Below are positions 1-7,169 of a DNA stretch of 7,219 nt, one piece after another. The notes below the pieces were generated by a model. It was not told the DNA's origin and did not search any database. It worked only from the letters and a program-made list of their open reading frames with translations. Each line of letters opens with the position of its first letter. Within the stretch, counting starts at the first letter, position 1. A program made the position numbers and the translations under genes. The stretch is from Bacteroidota bacterium (GTDB taxonomy: Bacteria; Bacteroidota; Kryptoniia; Kryptoniales; JAKASW01), in contig JAJYGB010000347.1 in assembly GCA_021785235.1 (NCBI GenBank), positions 1-7,219 on the forward strand, in the 5' to 3' direction.

Positions 1-1
1 C

Positions 2-886
2 GCACTCGTGATGGGGCTTGCCAGGACGAAAGACTCTTCTTACTCGAGATCGATAGCGCTGATGAACCAAGCTCTTCTCAATCAATACCCCGACCTCAGA
101 AGACCTTACTATGACGACATGGAGTGGATGGCGCTCGCGCTTCTCAGGGTCTATGAGGTGACCGGAAAGAGAATTTATTCGAATGAGGCACGGTTACTCT
201 GGCGAACCATCAAGCTTGGCTGGAGTGACGAACCGGGCGGAGGCGGGATCAGGTGGAACATCAGAGGATTGTACAAGAATGTTCCCGCGAATGCTCCCGC
301 TTGCATACTCGCGTGCAAATTGTATGAGGACTTCGGAGAAAAGAGCGACCTCCATTGGGCAAAGAGAATCTTCTCGTGGGTCGAGAAAAACCTTGTCATC
401 CATTCGACAGGCGTCATACTTGACGGCATATCTTTCAGGAATGAAGTTGGCCGACCGAGTCACGGCTCATATTCGTACAACTACGGCACTTTTATCGGAG
501 CGTGCGTCCATCTCTTCGGAATCACGAGGGAAAAGACTTATCTGGACGACGCGGTGAGAGAGGCGAATGTCGCGGAGAAGATTTTCGCCGGAGGAAGGAA
601 CGGGATCCTTAGAAGCGAAGGTACGGGCGACGGAGGGTTGTTCAACGGAATTTTCATCTATGACCTCGCAAGATTGGGCCTGCAGCCTGAGCTCGATGTC
701 GCATCCCGCAAGGAATTCTCCTCGTTCATACTACGGAATGCGGAATCGCTCTGGGATCACGCGCGCAGGCCTGGCACGGCGCTTTTCAACGACAACTGGC
801 GATCACAGCCGATTGGAAGAATCAACCTTTCGGTCCAGGTCTCCGGTGTCACTCTTATCGAATCATGTCTGGTCGCCCAAAACTGA
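2..886 (+). CDS. GH76 family endo-alpha-1,6-mannanase-like glycoside hydrolase, 5'-truncated by window edge
   Basis: The reading frame is open to the left edge, so the GTG at 8 and ATG at 11 are probably internal codons and the true start lies upstream. Numbering from the GTG at 8, the hallmark GH76 Asp-Asp pair sits in YYDDMEW (D36, D37); in characterised GH76 enzymes these are the nucleophile and the acid/base. Further family-like blocks are GGGGIRW (77-83), YSYNYG (155-160) and GGLFNGIF (209-216), spread over an all-helical sequence expected to form an (alpha/alpha)6 barrel. Compared with typical family members, the signal peptide and first helices (very roughly 60-90 residues) are missing off the window. 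GH76 enzymes hydrolyse alpha-1,6-mannosidic bonds in the backbone of fungal mannan, or act as transglycosidases in fungi. The next gene starts 52 nt downstream on the same strand, and a GH92 mannosidase follows it, which supports a mannan-degrading role. Exact substrate is inferred. Confidence 0.85.
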   Translation, partial: ALVMGLARTKDSSYSRSIALMNQALLNQYPDLRRPYYDDMEWMALALLRVYEVTGKRIYSNEARLLWRTIKLGWSDEPGGGGIRWNIRGLYKNVPANAPACILACKLYEDFGEKSDLHWAKRIFSWVEKNLVIHSTGVILDGISFRNEVGRPSHGSYSYNYGTFIGACVHLFGITREKTYLDDAVREANVAEKIFAGGRNGILRSEGTGDGGLFNGIFIYDLARLGLQPELDVASRKEFSSFILRNAESLWDHARRPGTALFNDNWRSQPIGRINLSVQVSGVTLIESCLVAQN

Positions 887-938
887 CAGGTCATTTACTT
901 CACAACTTATTCGAAACTGAAAATGAAACAGGGATAGC

Positions 939-3131
939 ATGAAGAAAAGTAATGGAGCTCTAAGCTCGCTCATTCGGACCATACTCTTCGCATGCGTGAT
1001 CGGACTGTCTGCCGGACAGTCTGCGATGGCGCGCGAAATCGTCCTCCAGGACAGCAAACTTATCGTCGCGTTCAACTCAGAGACTGGCGCGCTTACGAGG
1101 CTTGTCAGTAAAGAGCCGCAGTGGGCTATTGAGCGGCGGCCTGATCTCGGGATATCTTTCAGAATGCTCGTGCCGCTCCCGGATCGTCAGGACAATTTCG
1201 TACTCGGCCAAAAGCAACGAGCAGTCAAAGTTGAGAAAGTGTCGGGTCATGAGGTCGTAATCGAATGGAAGAACCTCCTCAGCCAGCACGGCGGAGTTTT
1301 GCCGATTACTTTCACCGCCACCGTCAAACTGAATGACGGCGTGCTCACCTTCGGTGGCAAGGTTGTTAATGACTCCAAGCTGACGATACAGACACTTGAT
1401 TATCCTTACTTCGGCGACTTCAATCCTCCTTCGCGCAAATCGTACGTGAGCGTGAGAACTGCCTGGTATGATAATCTTCAGTCTGCACAGATTTATCCCG
1501 ACTTCATAAATGCGAAAGGGTACTGGGGAGATTTTTATCCGACCAAGACGTTCGATTCATACCGTAGTCTGTTTTGCCTAATCCAGGCGAGGACGAAGGG
1601 CGTCTACGTTGAGATGGAGAATCCTAATCAGCCTTACCTGATACAATACACGTTCGAACAGCATCCGGGTCTTATTTCTGAAATCAACAACGCTGTTCCG
1701 CAGACCGATTACATCGCTGGGAAATCTCTCGATGGGAAGACGACGCCGCATGGCGTGCCGGTCCATCTCGAGTTCAGGACCTGTCACTTCATATTCGAGC
1801 ATCCGAACTCGACATTCGAGCTCGCTCCGGTCGTGGTCCGCTGTTACAGCGGCGACTGGCACGCGGGTGTCGATCTGTACAAGGAATGGAGAAAGGCGTG
1901 GTACAAGGAGCCACACCAGCCCGCGTGGCTGAACAAGGTGAGCGCGTGGCAGCAGCTTCAAATCGACTCTCCGGTACAGGACTGGCGCGTCCCTTACGAC
2001 AGTCTCGTGTCGTACGGAAAGGAATGTGCCGAGAACGGCGTCGACGCTATACAGCTTGTTGGCTGGAACACCGGCGGCCAGGACGGTCACGATCCTGAGA
2101 TGTCTACGGATCCTCACCTCGGTACGACGCAGCAGCTTCGCGAGGCGATAAAGAAAATCCAGGCTATGGGTGTTCACGTCATCCTGTTCGGAAAACTGAA
2201 CTGGGCAGACATGACGACCGAATGGACGAAGACAGCGCTTTACAAATATGCCGCGACGGATCCATACGGAATCCCCTATCAGCAGGGAGGTTACAGCTAC
2301 TATACGCCGGTCCAGCTTGCGGGAATAAACAACCATCGCAGATACGTGATGGATTTCCTCGATCCCTCTTACAGAGAAATAGCGGTCGGTCAGTTCGATA
2401 AACTTTTGTCGCTCGGCGCGTCGGGCTGGCTTTACGACGAAGTGTGCCATCATGGCCCGGTGAAGTACAGCTTCGCATCGGGTCACGGTTACAACCCGCC
2501 GGGCTTCATCTATGCCGGAGACATGCCGATGGGAAGAGACCTTCGGGCCGCTGCCGACAGCATCTCTGGCCGGAATTTCCTTTTCGCAGGAGAAGGGCCT
2601 CAGGACTGGCTTACCCAGTATTATCCTTTCACTTACACGCGCATCACCGCCGGTTCGACGCCAGTCCAGCGCTACATCGCGCCGCACGCTCCTATCATGG
2701 TCGCCGTGACCGGCTTCAACGATCGCGACATGCTCAACCTTTGTCTTCTCGACCGGTATATCATTGAGTATGAACCGTACTATTTCAAAGGACACCTCAC
2801 CGATTTTCCTCTCACACTGGCGTATGGAAAAGAGATCGACGCTCTGCGTACCAAATACAAGGCTTATCTCTGGGATGCTACATTCCGCGATACGATGGGC
2901 GCAAATGTAAAAGCGGACGGTTCGTACAAGTATTCGGTGTTCGTTACTTCCACCGGCAAACGCGCGTTAGTCGTGGTCAACCTTGAAAACAGCAAGCCGA
3001 TCACGGCAAGGGTCGATATCCCGCATCATGGGAAACTCGTTGTCGCGACTCCGGGACATCCGGACGCCGTTCCTACTTCAGGAACGCTCCGAATACCGCC
3101 ACAGTCGGCTGTTGTGGTAATGGAGAAGTAA
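939..3131 (+). CDS. Secreted putative glycoside hydrolase, DUF6259-like TIM-barrel protein
   Basis: The 730-residue protein begins with a clear Sec signal peptide: MKK, a hydrophobic core at about 11-25, and an AMA cleavage site after residue 31. Residues 32-300 look beta-rich, like the N-terminal sandwich of many retaining hydrolases. Residues about 330-640 look like a (beta/alpha)8 barrel: GVDAIQLVGW (367-376), GVHVILFGKLNW (411-422), GWLYDEVCHHG (496-506) and FLFAGEG (547-553). D500 in LYDE and E552 in AGEG are at places where a nucleophile and an acid/base could sit; this is my inference. Residues 650-730 look like a C-terminal beta domain. The layout matches DUF6259-type proteins as I recall them, but I could not run a profile search, and I assign no EC number. 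It lies between GH76 and GH92 genes, so an alpha-mannan side-chain or linkage-breaking activity is plausible. The ATG at 939 has only a weak AGGGA 4 nt upstream, but it gives the proper signal peptide. Confidence 0.75.
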   Translation: MKKSNGALSSLIRTILFACVIGLSAGQSAMAREIVLQDSKLIVAFNSETGALTRLVSKEPQWAIERRPDLGISFRMLVPLPDRQDNFVLGQKQRAVKVEKVSGHEVVIEWKNLLSQHGGVLPITFTATVKLNDGVLTFGGKVVNDSKLTIQTLDYPYFGDFNPPSRKSYVSVRTAWYDNLQSAQIYPDFINAKGYWGDFYPTKTFDSYRSLFCLIQARTKGVYVEMENPNQPYLIQYTFEQHPGLISEINNAVPQTDYIAGKSLDGKTTPHGVPVHLEFRTCHFIFEHPNSTFELAPVVVRCYSGDWHAGVDLYKEWRKAWYKEPHQPAWLNKVSAWQQLQIDSPVQDWRVPYDSLVSYGKECAENGVDAIQLVGWNTGGQDGHDPEMSTDPHLGTTQQLREAIKKIQAMGVHVILFGKLNWADMTTEWTKTALYKYAATDPYGIPYQQGGYSYYTPVQLAGINNHRRYVMDFLDPSYREIAVGQFDKLLSLGASGWLYDEVCHHGPVKYSFASGHGYNPPGFIYAGDMPMGRDLRAAADSISGRNFLFAGEGPQDWLTQYYPFTYTRITAGSTPVQRYIAPHAPIMVAVTGFNDRDMLNLCLLDRYIIEYEPYYFKGHLTDFPLTLAYGKEIDALRTKYKAYLWDATFRDTMGANVKADGSYKYSVFVTSTGKRALVVVNLENSKPITARVDIPHHGKLVVATPGHPDAVPTSGTLRIPPQSAVVVMEK

Positions 3132-3186
3132 GCTTCTGGGTCAGCGGTTGCATGTGTTGAATAGTAAAATGAAGAGAAATCTATTT

Positions 3187-3192
3187 AGAGGA
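3187..3192 (+). promoter_or_regulatory. Ribosome binding site deciding the GH92 start
   Basis: AGAGGA ends 9 nt before the ATG at 3202. The TTG at 3148 and the ATG at 3169 are in frame further upstream but have no comparable purine-rich site, and they would place the signal peptide behind 18 or 11 extra residues. Confidence 0.65.
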
Positions 3193-3201
3193 TTAGTGGG
3201 C

Positions 3202-5442
3202 ATGAAAAAACTAGTATGGCTTGTTTTGATTGTGACCAGCTCTGCCGCATTCGCGGCTCAGGGGTTCGACCCGGCCGGCATGGTTAATACATTCATCGGA
3301 ACGACCGGGCCGCAAGGCGTAAAAAACTACGGTGGTGTCTGTCCTTGGGTCGCGACGCCGCACGCCATGACTGATTGGACTCCGATGACTCAGCTGAATT
3401 TCATAAGCCAGCTCCCGTTCCGGTACGAAGACAAGTACATCAAAGGTTTCATGGGAACGCACCAGCCGACTATTTGGATGAGCGATTACGGCTTCCTGAC
3501 GGTCATGCCAGAGATCGGTTCGCCTAAAGTCCGCCGCGACGACAGGGCAATGGCGATCATACCGGGGACCGAGATCGGAAAGCCCTATTACTATTCAGTG
3601 GAGATGGGCGACAGCGGTGAGCAGACCATAAGGACGGAAATCACCGCGACCACCCGATGCGGATTTTTCAGGATTACCTATCCGAAGGGATCGACGTCCC
3701 GTTTCTTCGTGGAAATGAGCCGGATGCCCGGCGACGAGGGATGGGTCCACGTATCGCCGGATCGCCGCGAGATAATCGGCTATAATCCCGATCGAATTAA
3801 TGTCTTCGACGGAAAAGACATGGGACCGCAGATCAAGAATTTCAGCGGCTACTTTGTGTTGCAGTTCGACAAACCGTTCGAAGCGTACTCCGCATGGGAG
3901 GATTCGAATGGCGTCAGAATCTACGACGGCGAACAAGACATGCGTGGGCCGAATGTCGGCGCCCTTGTTACTTTCAGTGAAGGCGGAACTCACGAGGTGA
4001 AGGTCAGGATCGGATCTTCTTTCATTAGCCTGAATCAGGCGCGAAGGAATCTAAGAAGAGAGATACCCGGATGGAGTTTCAATCGTGTCGAGATGCAAAC
4101 GAAGGCAAGATGGAACAAGCTTCTGGCGACAATCCGAATACATGGGGCTACGCCGACGCAGCAAACGATCTTCTACACGGCAATGTACCATTCGCTCCTT
4201 TTCCCCAGAATCTTCTACGAGGGAGGACGGTACTATAGCGCTTTCGACGGCAAAATTCACAAAGGAGTTTTGTTTGAGGATTATTCGATGTGGGATACGT
4301 TCCGCGCGCTGCATCCTCTACTCACACTGATAGACCCCAAAGTAGTCTCTCCGATGATTCAGTCGATGCTGAACATGTATAAGGAGGGGGGCTGGATTCC
4401 TAAGTGGCCAAACCCGAGCTATACCAACATTATGATTGGTACCCCGGGCGACGCCATCATCGCTGACGCCTTCGTGAGAGGATTCAGGAACTACAATCTC
4501 AAGGAGGCATGGAACGCGATCTACAAAGACGCGATGACCCCGCCTGAGGGCGATACTCACAAACGATGGGCGGACCGCGCGCAGTGGACTTCATACGAAG
4601 CGCGACAAGGGCTGACTTACTACAAGAAGCTTGGATATGTTCCGGCCGATAAGACGAATGAATCGGTATCCTCCACGCTCGAATTCGCGTTGGAAGATTA
4701 TTGCGTGGCGCAAGTCGCCAAGGGACTCGGCAAGGCGAAGGAGTATCGGTTCTTCATGAAGCGGTCGGAGAATTACAGGAATCTTTTCGACACGAAGACC
4801 GGCTTCATGACGCCTCGTCTCTCGGATGGATCCTTCTACACGAGCGATCCGAAAAAGTACGCCGCGTTTACCGAAGGAAGTAAGTGGACATATCTCTTCT
4901 GCGTGATGCAGGATGTGCCGGGACTCGTAAAGCTGATGGGACGACAAAACTTTATATCGAAGCTCAATGAGAATTTTAGCGGCGGCCATTATGCCTATGA
5001 CAATGAGCCTGAAAACCATTATCCATATCTTTACGATTGGGTCGATGAGCCCTGGAACGCCGATACGATTCTTACTAATGTCGTGAACAAGAACTATCGC
5101 GACACGCCGGACGGTATATCCGGCAATGACGACTGCGGGCAGATGTCCGCCTGGTACATCTTCACGACACTCGGCTTCTATCCCGTATGTCCTGCTTCCG
5201 GAGAGTATGCGATCGGCAGACCGTTCTTCCAGAAGGTCACTCTACACCTGACGGCGCCGGGGAGAAATACATTCACGGTAATTGCCCGCAATTTTTCGCC
5301 GAAGAATATATACGTAAAGTCGATTAAGCTTGACGGGAAACCCCTTCACACGCTCTTCCTGAAGTATTCGGATTTGTATAAGCACAAGGTCCTTGAGTTC
5401 GACATGACCGATAAGATGGGAGAAGCGATGGACCACAATTAG
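3202..5442 (+). CDS. Secreted GH92 family alpha-mannosidase
   Basis: I choose the ATG at 3202 (746 residues) because it has AGAGGA upstream and yields a compact signal peptide, MKKLVWLVLIV..., cleaved after AFA at residue 18. The frame stays open back to a TTG at 3148. After cleavage, MVNTFIGT (27-34) is the usual GH92 opening. GFMGTHQPTIWMSDYG (82-97) matches the family's THLSG...DYGD block. YSMWDTFR (361-368), EGSKWTY (558-564), DNEPENHYPYLYDW (600-613) and GNDDCGQMSAWY (641-652) are GH92 signatures. GH92 enzymes are calcium-dependent, inverting exo-alpha-mannosidases; E558 is the likely general acid and D643/D644 the likely general-base region by analogy with Bacteroides enzymes. The length fits the family (about 700-770). 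It probably acts outside the cytoplasm, trimming alpha-mannosyl residues from products or side chains in concert with GH76. The N-terminal block GGVCPWVATPHAMTDWTPMT departs from the common PGA..PFGM pattern, so the linkage specificity is open. Confidence 0.92.
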   Translation: MKKLVWLVLIVTSSAAFAAQGFDPAGMVNTFIGTTGPQGVKNYGGVCPWVATPHAMTDWTPMTQLNFISQLPFRYEDKYIKGFMGTHQPTIWMSDYGFLTVMPEIGSPKVRRDDRAMAIIPGTEIGKPYYYSVEMGDSGEQTIRTEITATTRCGFFRITYPKGSTSRFFVEMSRMPGDEGWVHVSPDRREIIGYNPDRINVFDGKDMGPQIKNFSGYFVLQFDKPFEAYSAWEDSNGVRIYDGEQDMRGPNVGALVTFSEGGTHEVKVRIGSSFISLNQARRNLRREIPGWSFNRVEMQTKARWNKLLATIRIHGATPTQQTIFYTAMYHSLLFPRIFYEGGRYYSAFDGKIHKGVLFEDYSMWDTFRALHPLLTLIDPKVVSPMIQSMLNMYKEGGWIPKWPNPSYTNIMIGTPGDAIIADAFVRGFRNYNLKEAWNAIYKDAMTPPEGDTHKRWADRAQWTSYEARQGLTYYKKLGYVPADKTNESVSSTLEFALEDYCVAQVAKGLGKAKEYRFFMKRSENYRNLFDTKTGFMTPRLSDGSFYTSDPKKYAAFTEGSKWTYLFCVMQDVPGLVKLMGRQNFISKLNENFSGGHYAYDNEPENHYPYLYDWVDEPWNADTILTNVVNKNYRDTPDGISGNDDCGQMSAWYIFTTLGFYPVCPASGEYAIGRPFFQKVTLHLTAPGRNTFTVIARNFSPKNIYVKSIKLDGKPLHTLFLKYSDLYKHKVLEFDMTDKMGEAMDHN

Positions 5443-5465
5443 ACGGAGCTCACTTGTTCCCATTT

Positions 5466-5497
5466 CCTCCCTCGGATCTCGTGAAGAGCCGGGGAGG
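5466..5497 (+). terminator. GC-rich hairpin downstream of the GH92 gene, possible terminator
   Basis: CCTCCC (5466-5471), a bulged T, and CGG (5473-5475) pair with CCG (5489-5491) and GGGAGG (5492-5497). CTC (5478-5480) and GAG (5486-5488) can extend the stem inward around a GTGAA loop. No T-tract follows directly; a T8 run lies 31 nt further on (5529-5536). It may end or weaken transcription of the glycoside hydrolase operon before the UxaA-family pair, but it is not a textbook intrinsic terminator. Confidence 0.4.
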
Positions 5498-5581
5498 ATA
5501 TGCGACAAGCTCATTTGAGAGAATTAAGTTTTTTTTCAATGCAGTTAAGCTGAATTCAAACACAACCAAAAAGGCAAAACA

Positions 5582-5878
5582 ATGAAACCACAATTTCTAG
5601 TACACGACGAGCACGATAGCGTGGGCGTCGCGGTGACGGAAATCAAAGCAGGAGAGAAGATAACAGGTTCCTGCCTTGAGACCGGGAAGGCGATATCGCT
5701 GGAATCAAAAGACCCTGTGCCCCTTGGTCACAAGGTGGCTCTCAAAGACATCAAGGAAGGGGAGGATGTCGTGAAGTATGGAGTAGTGATAGGGAAAGCA
5801 AAGCAGGCGATAAAGGCCGGCCAGCATGTACATGTACATAACGTAAAGAGCAATAGGTGGCAAAATGTCAAAATATAA
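5582..5878 (+). CDS. UxaA-family hydro-lyase small subunit (SAF domain)
   Basis: This 98-residue protein is a free-standing SAF domain like the N-terminal part of altronate dehydratase UxaA and galactarate dehydratase GarD, or the small subunit of (2R)-sulfolactate sulfo-lyase (SuyA). Family-typical elements are [11 protein letters not shown] (7-17), IKAGEKI (21-27), [21 protein letters not shown] (47-67, read as two adjoining blocks) and the histidine-rich GQHVHVHN (80-87). There is no signal peptide, so it should act in the cytoplasm together with the large subunit encoded immediately downstream. An AAGG 7 nt before the ATG is an acceptable ribosome binding site. The gene is separated by 139 nt from the GH92 gene but overlaps the large-subunit gene by 14 nt, so the two subunits are probably translationally coupled. 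Substrate is undetermined: a sugar acid (altronate-like) or sulfolactate are the main candidates. Confidence 0.88.
   Translation: MKPQFLVHDEHDSVGVAVTEIKAGEKITGSCLETGKAISLESKDPVPLGHKVALKDIKEGEDVVKYGVVIGKAKQAIKAGQHVHVHNVKSNRWQNVKI
5855..5860 (+). promoter_or_regulatory. Ribosome binding site of the large subunit, inside the small-subunit gene
   Basis: AGGTGG lies 4 nt (8 nt counted from AGG) before the ATG at 5865, within the last codons of the small-subunit gene. It supports the 14-nt overlapping start and coupled translation of the two subunits. Confidence 0.55.
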
Positions 5879-7022
5879 ATTCTTTGGATACCGTCGTGAG
5901 AACGGCGCAGTTGCTGCAAGAAATCACGTTGCCATAATTCCAGTCGACGATCTGTCAAATTCTGCTGCTGAAGGTGTTGCATCCCTCATCGAGGGGACGC
6001 TCCCACTTCCGCACGCCTACGGAAGATTGCAGTTCGGGGCTGACCTCGAGCTGTTCTTCGATACTATGATAGGTACCGGTAGGAACCCGAACATCGCTGC
6101 CGCCGTGGTGATTTGCATCGAGCCTAAATGGGCCGATAAGGTTGCCGAAGGAATAGCAAAGACCGGGAAGCCCGTCGAGGTCTTTTCAATCGAGAAATCC
6201 GGAGACCTGAAGACGATCGAGAAGGCTTCTCGCGCCGCAAAAGGTCTGGTCCAGAAGGTATCCGAGCTCAAGAGAGAAGAGATAGACGTTGCAGATGCCG
6301 TCATCAGCACAAAATGCGGTGAGTCCGACACGACGTCGGGCCTTGGCGCGAATCCAACCGTCGGAAAAGTTTTTGAGCGGCTGGTTGATGCAGGTGGCAC
6401 AGTCATGTTTGGAGAGACTTCTGAGCTTACCGGAGGCGAACAAATAGTCGCCGACAGGATGAAAACTCCGGCGCTCAGGAAGAAGTTCATGGACATTTTC
6501 AACGATTACAATGCCATGATAGAAGCACAAGGTTCCGATCTCCTCGGCTCGCAGCCGACCCAGGGCAATATTGCCGGCGGTCTGACTACGATTGAAGAGA
6601 AGGCGATGGGTAATATCCAAAAGATCGGCAAGCTGAAGGTTGACGGCGTCCTCTCGCCTGCGGAAGCACCGCACGGAAAAGGATTACACTTCATGGACAC
6701 TTCGTCCGCGGCGGCGGAAGCGGTAACCCTGTTTGCTGCCGGTGGCGCGATCGCTCACCTCTTCCCCACGGGACAGGGGAATATCATTGGCAATCCTGTC
6801 GTGCCGGTAATTAAGCTGACGGCAAATCCGAACACAGCCGCGACGATGTCGGAACATATAGACGTTTCCGTCGAAAAAGTTCTGACGCTCGAGCAGACGC
6901 TTGACCAGGCAGGAGATGCATTGATGGATATGCTGCTTAGGACTCTTTCGGGAAGGCTGACAGCCGCGGAAGTGCTGAGGCATAAGGAGTTCGTGCTTAC
7001 GAAGCTGTATAGAAGCGCGTAA
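5865..7022 (+). CDS. UxaA-family hydro-lyase large (catalytic) subunit
   Basis: This 385-residue protein corresponds to the C-terminal catalytic part of UxaA/GarD or to the SuyB subunit of sulfolactate sulfo-lyase. It opens with [13 protein letters not shown] (8-20), the counterpart of the family's GY.R.DGRVG.RN. The signature block [19 protein letters not shown] (149-167) carries the conserved cysteine C151. [16 protein letters not shown] (177-192), [16 protein letters not shown] (264-279), [18 protein letters not shown] (300-317) and MSEHIDV (328-334) follow. The enzymes are metal-dependent lyases that remove water from aldonic or aldaric acids, or sulfite from sulfolactate. The GESDTTSG and TGQGN.IGNP variants differ from the CGGSD..SG and TGRGTP.G forms I associate with UxaA/GarD, and in my recollection are closer to sulfolactate-lyase-annotated proteins. 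This is not proven, so no gene symbol is given. No signal peptide is visible. The gene runs directly into a probable terminator. Confidence 0.88.
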   Translation: MSKYKFFGYRRENGAVAARNHVAIIPVDDLSNSAAEGVASLIEGTLPLPHAYGRLQFGADLELFFDTMIGTGRNPNIAAAVVICIEPKWADKVAEGIAKTGKPVEVFSIEKSGDLKTIEKASRAAKGLVQKVSELKREEIDVADAVISTKCGESDTTSGLGANPTVGKVFERLVDAGGTVMFGETSELTGGEQIVADRMKTPALRKKFMDIFNDYNAMIEAQGSDLLGSQPTQGNIAGGLTTIEEKAMGNIQKIGKLKVDGVLSPAEAPHGKGLHFMDTSSAAAEAVTLFAAGGAIAHLFPTGQGNIIGNPVVPVIKLTANPNTAATMSEHIDVSVEKVLTLEQTLDQAGDALMDMLLRTLSGRLTAAEVLRHKEFVLTKLYRSA

Positions 7023-7031
7023 CCTTCCATG

Positions 7032-7106
7032 ACAGATGATCACGCCGGCATGCATATTACAGATGTTGCGATGCATGCCGGATGATCAGGCTGTTAGGTG
7101 TTTTTT
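7032..7106 (+). terminator. Long imperfect hairpin plus T6, probable intrinsic terminator of the UxaA-like operon
   Basis: The core is a perfect 11-bp inverted repeat, CCGGCATGCAT (7045-7055) with ATGCATGCCGG (7071-7081), around a 15-nt loop. It is extended outward by TGATCA (7037-7042 with 7083-7088) and ACAG/CTGT (7032-7035 with 7091-7094) across small internal loops. T6 follows at 7101-7106, 6 nt after the outer stem. It begins 10 nt after the stop codon at 7022. The gap between stem and T-run is longer than ideal, hence the moderate confidence. Confidence 0.6.
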
Positions 7107-7114
7107 ATAGTTAG

Positions 7115-7169
7115 GCGAGAGGGCCGTAGAGATTCCTGCAAAGGTCACCTACGAGCCCTCGAAACTCGC
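7115..7169. other. 55-nt strongly self-complementary element of unknown role
   Basis: On the + strand this stretch can fold as GCGA (7115-7118) with TCGC (7166-7169), GAGGGC (7119-7124) with GCCCTC (7155-7160), GTAG (7126-7129) with CTAC (7149-7152), GA with TC (7131-7132 with 7145-7146), and CCT (7135-7137) with AGG (7142-7144), capped by GCAA, a GNRA-type tetraloop. A 5-nt bulge GAAAC lies at 7161-7165. No T-run follows, so it does not look like a terminator. It could be a cis-regulatory leader of the next gene, a small RNA or a dispersed palindromic repeat. I do not recognise it as a known RNA family. The rest of the gap (7170-7219) shows nothing I can support. Confidence 0.45.

Noticed and set aside
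1003..1021. 7-bp perfect inverted repeat GACTGTC/GACAGTC with a 5-nt loop.
   Set aside because: It lies inside the signal-peptide codons of the DUF6259-like gene; a 7-bp stem can arise by chance in a window this size and there is no T-run or start codon positioned for control.
1578..2795. 405-codon open frame on the minus strand.
   Set aside because: It is antisense to the DUF6259-like gene, has arginine-, valine- and histidine-rich composition typical of a shadow frame, and lacks recognisable motifs, while the + strand frame has a signal peptide and coherent domains.
3148..3201. Longer GH92 start at TTG 3148 or ATG 3169.
   Set aside because: Neither has a ribosome binding site, and both place extra residues before an otherwise standard signal peptide starting at 3202.
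5515..5543. Possible sigma-70 promoter with TTGAGA at 5515-5520 upstream of the SAF subunit gene.
   Set aside because: The hexamer at the right spacing (AATGCA at 5538-5543) is a poor -10 box, and no Bacteroidetes-type TAnnTTTG element is present.
5826..5839. Perfect 14-bp palindrome ATGTACATGTACAT.
   Set aside because: It falls in the codons for the conserved HVHVH motif of the SAF domain (CAT GTA CAT GTA CAT), so the repeat is explained by coding sequence; an operator role would need independent evidence.
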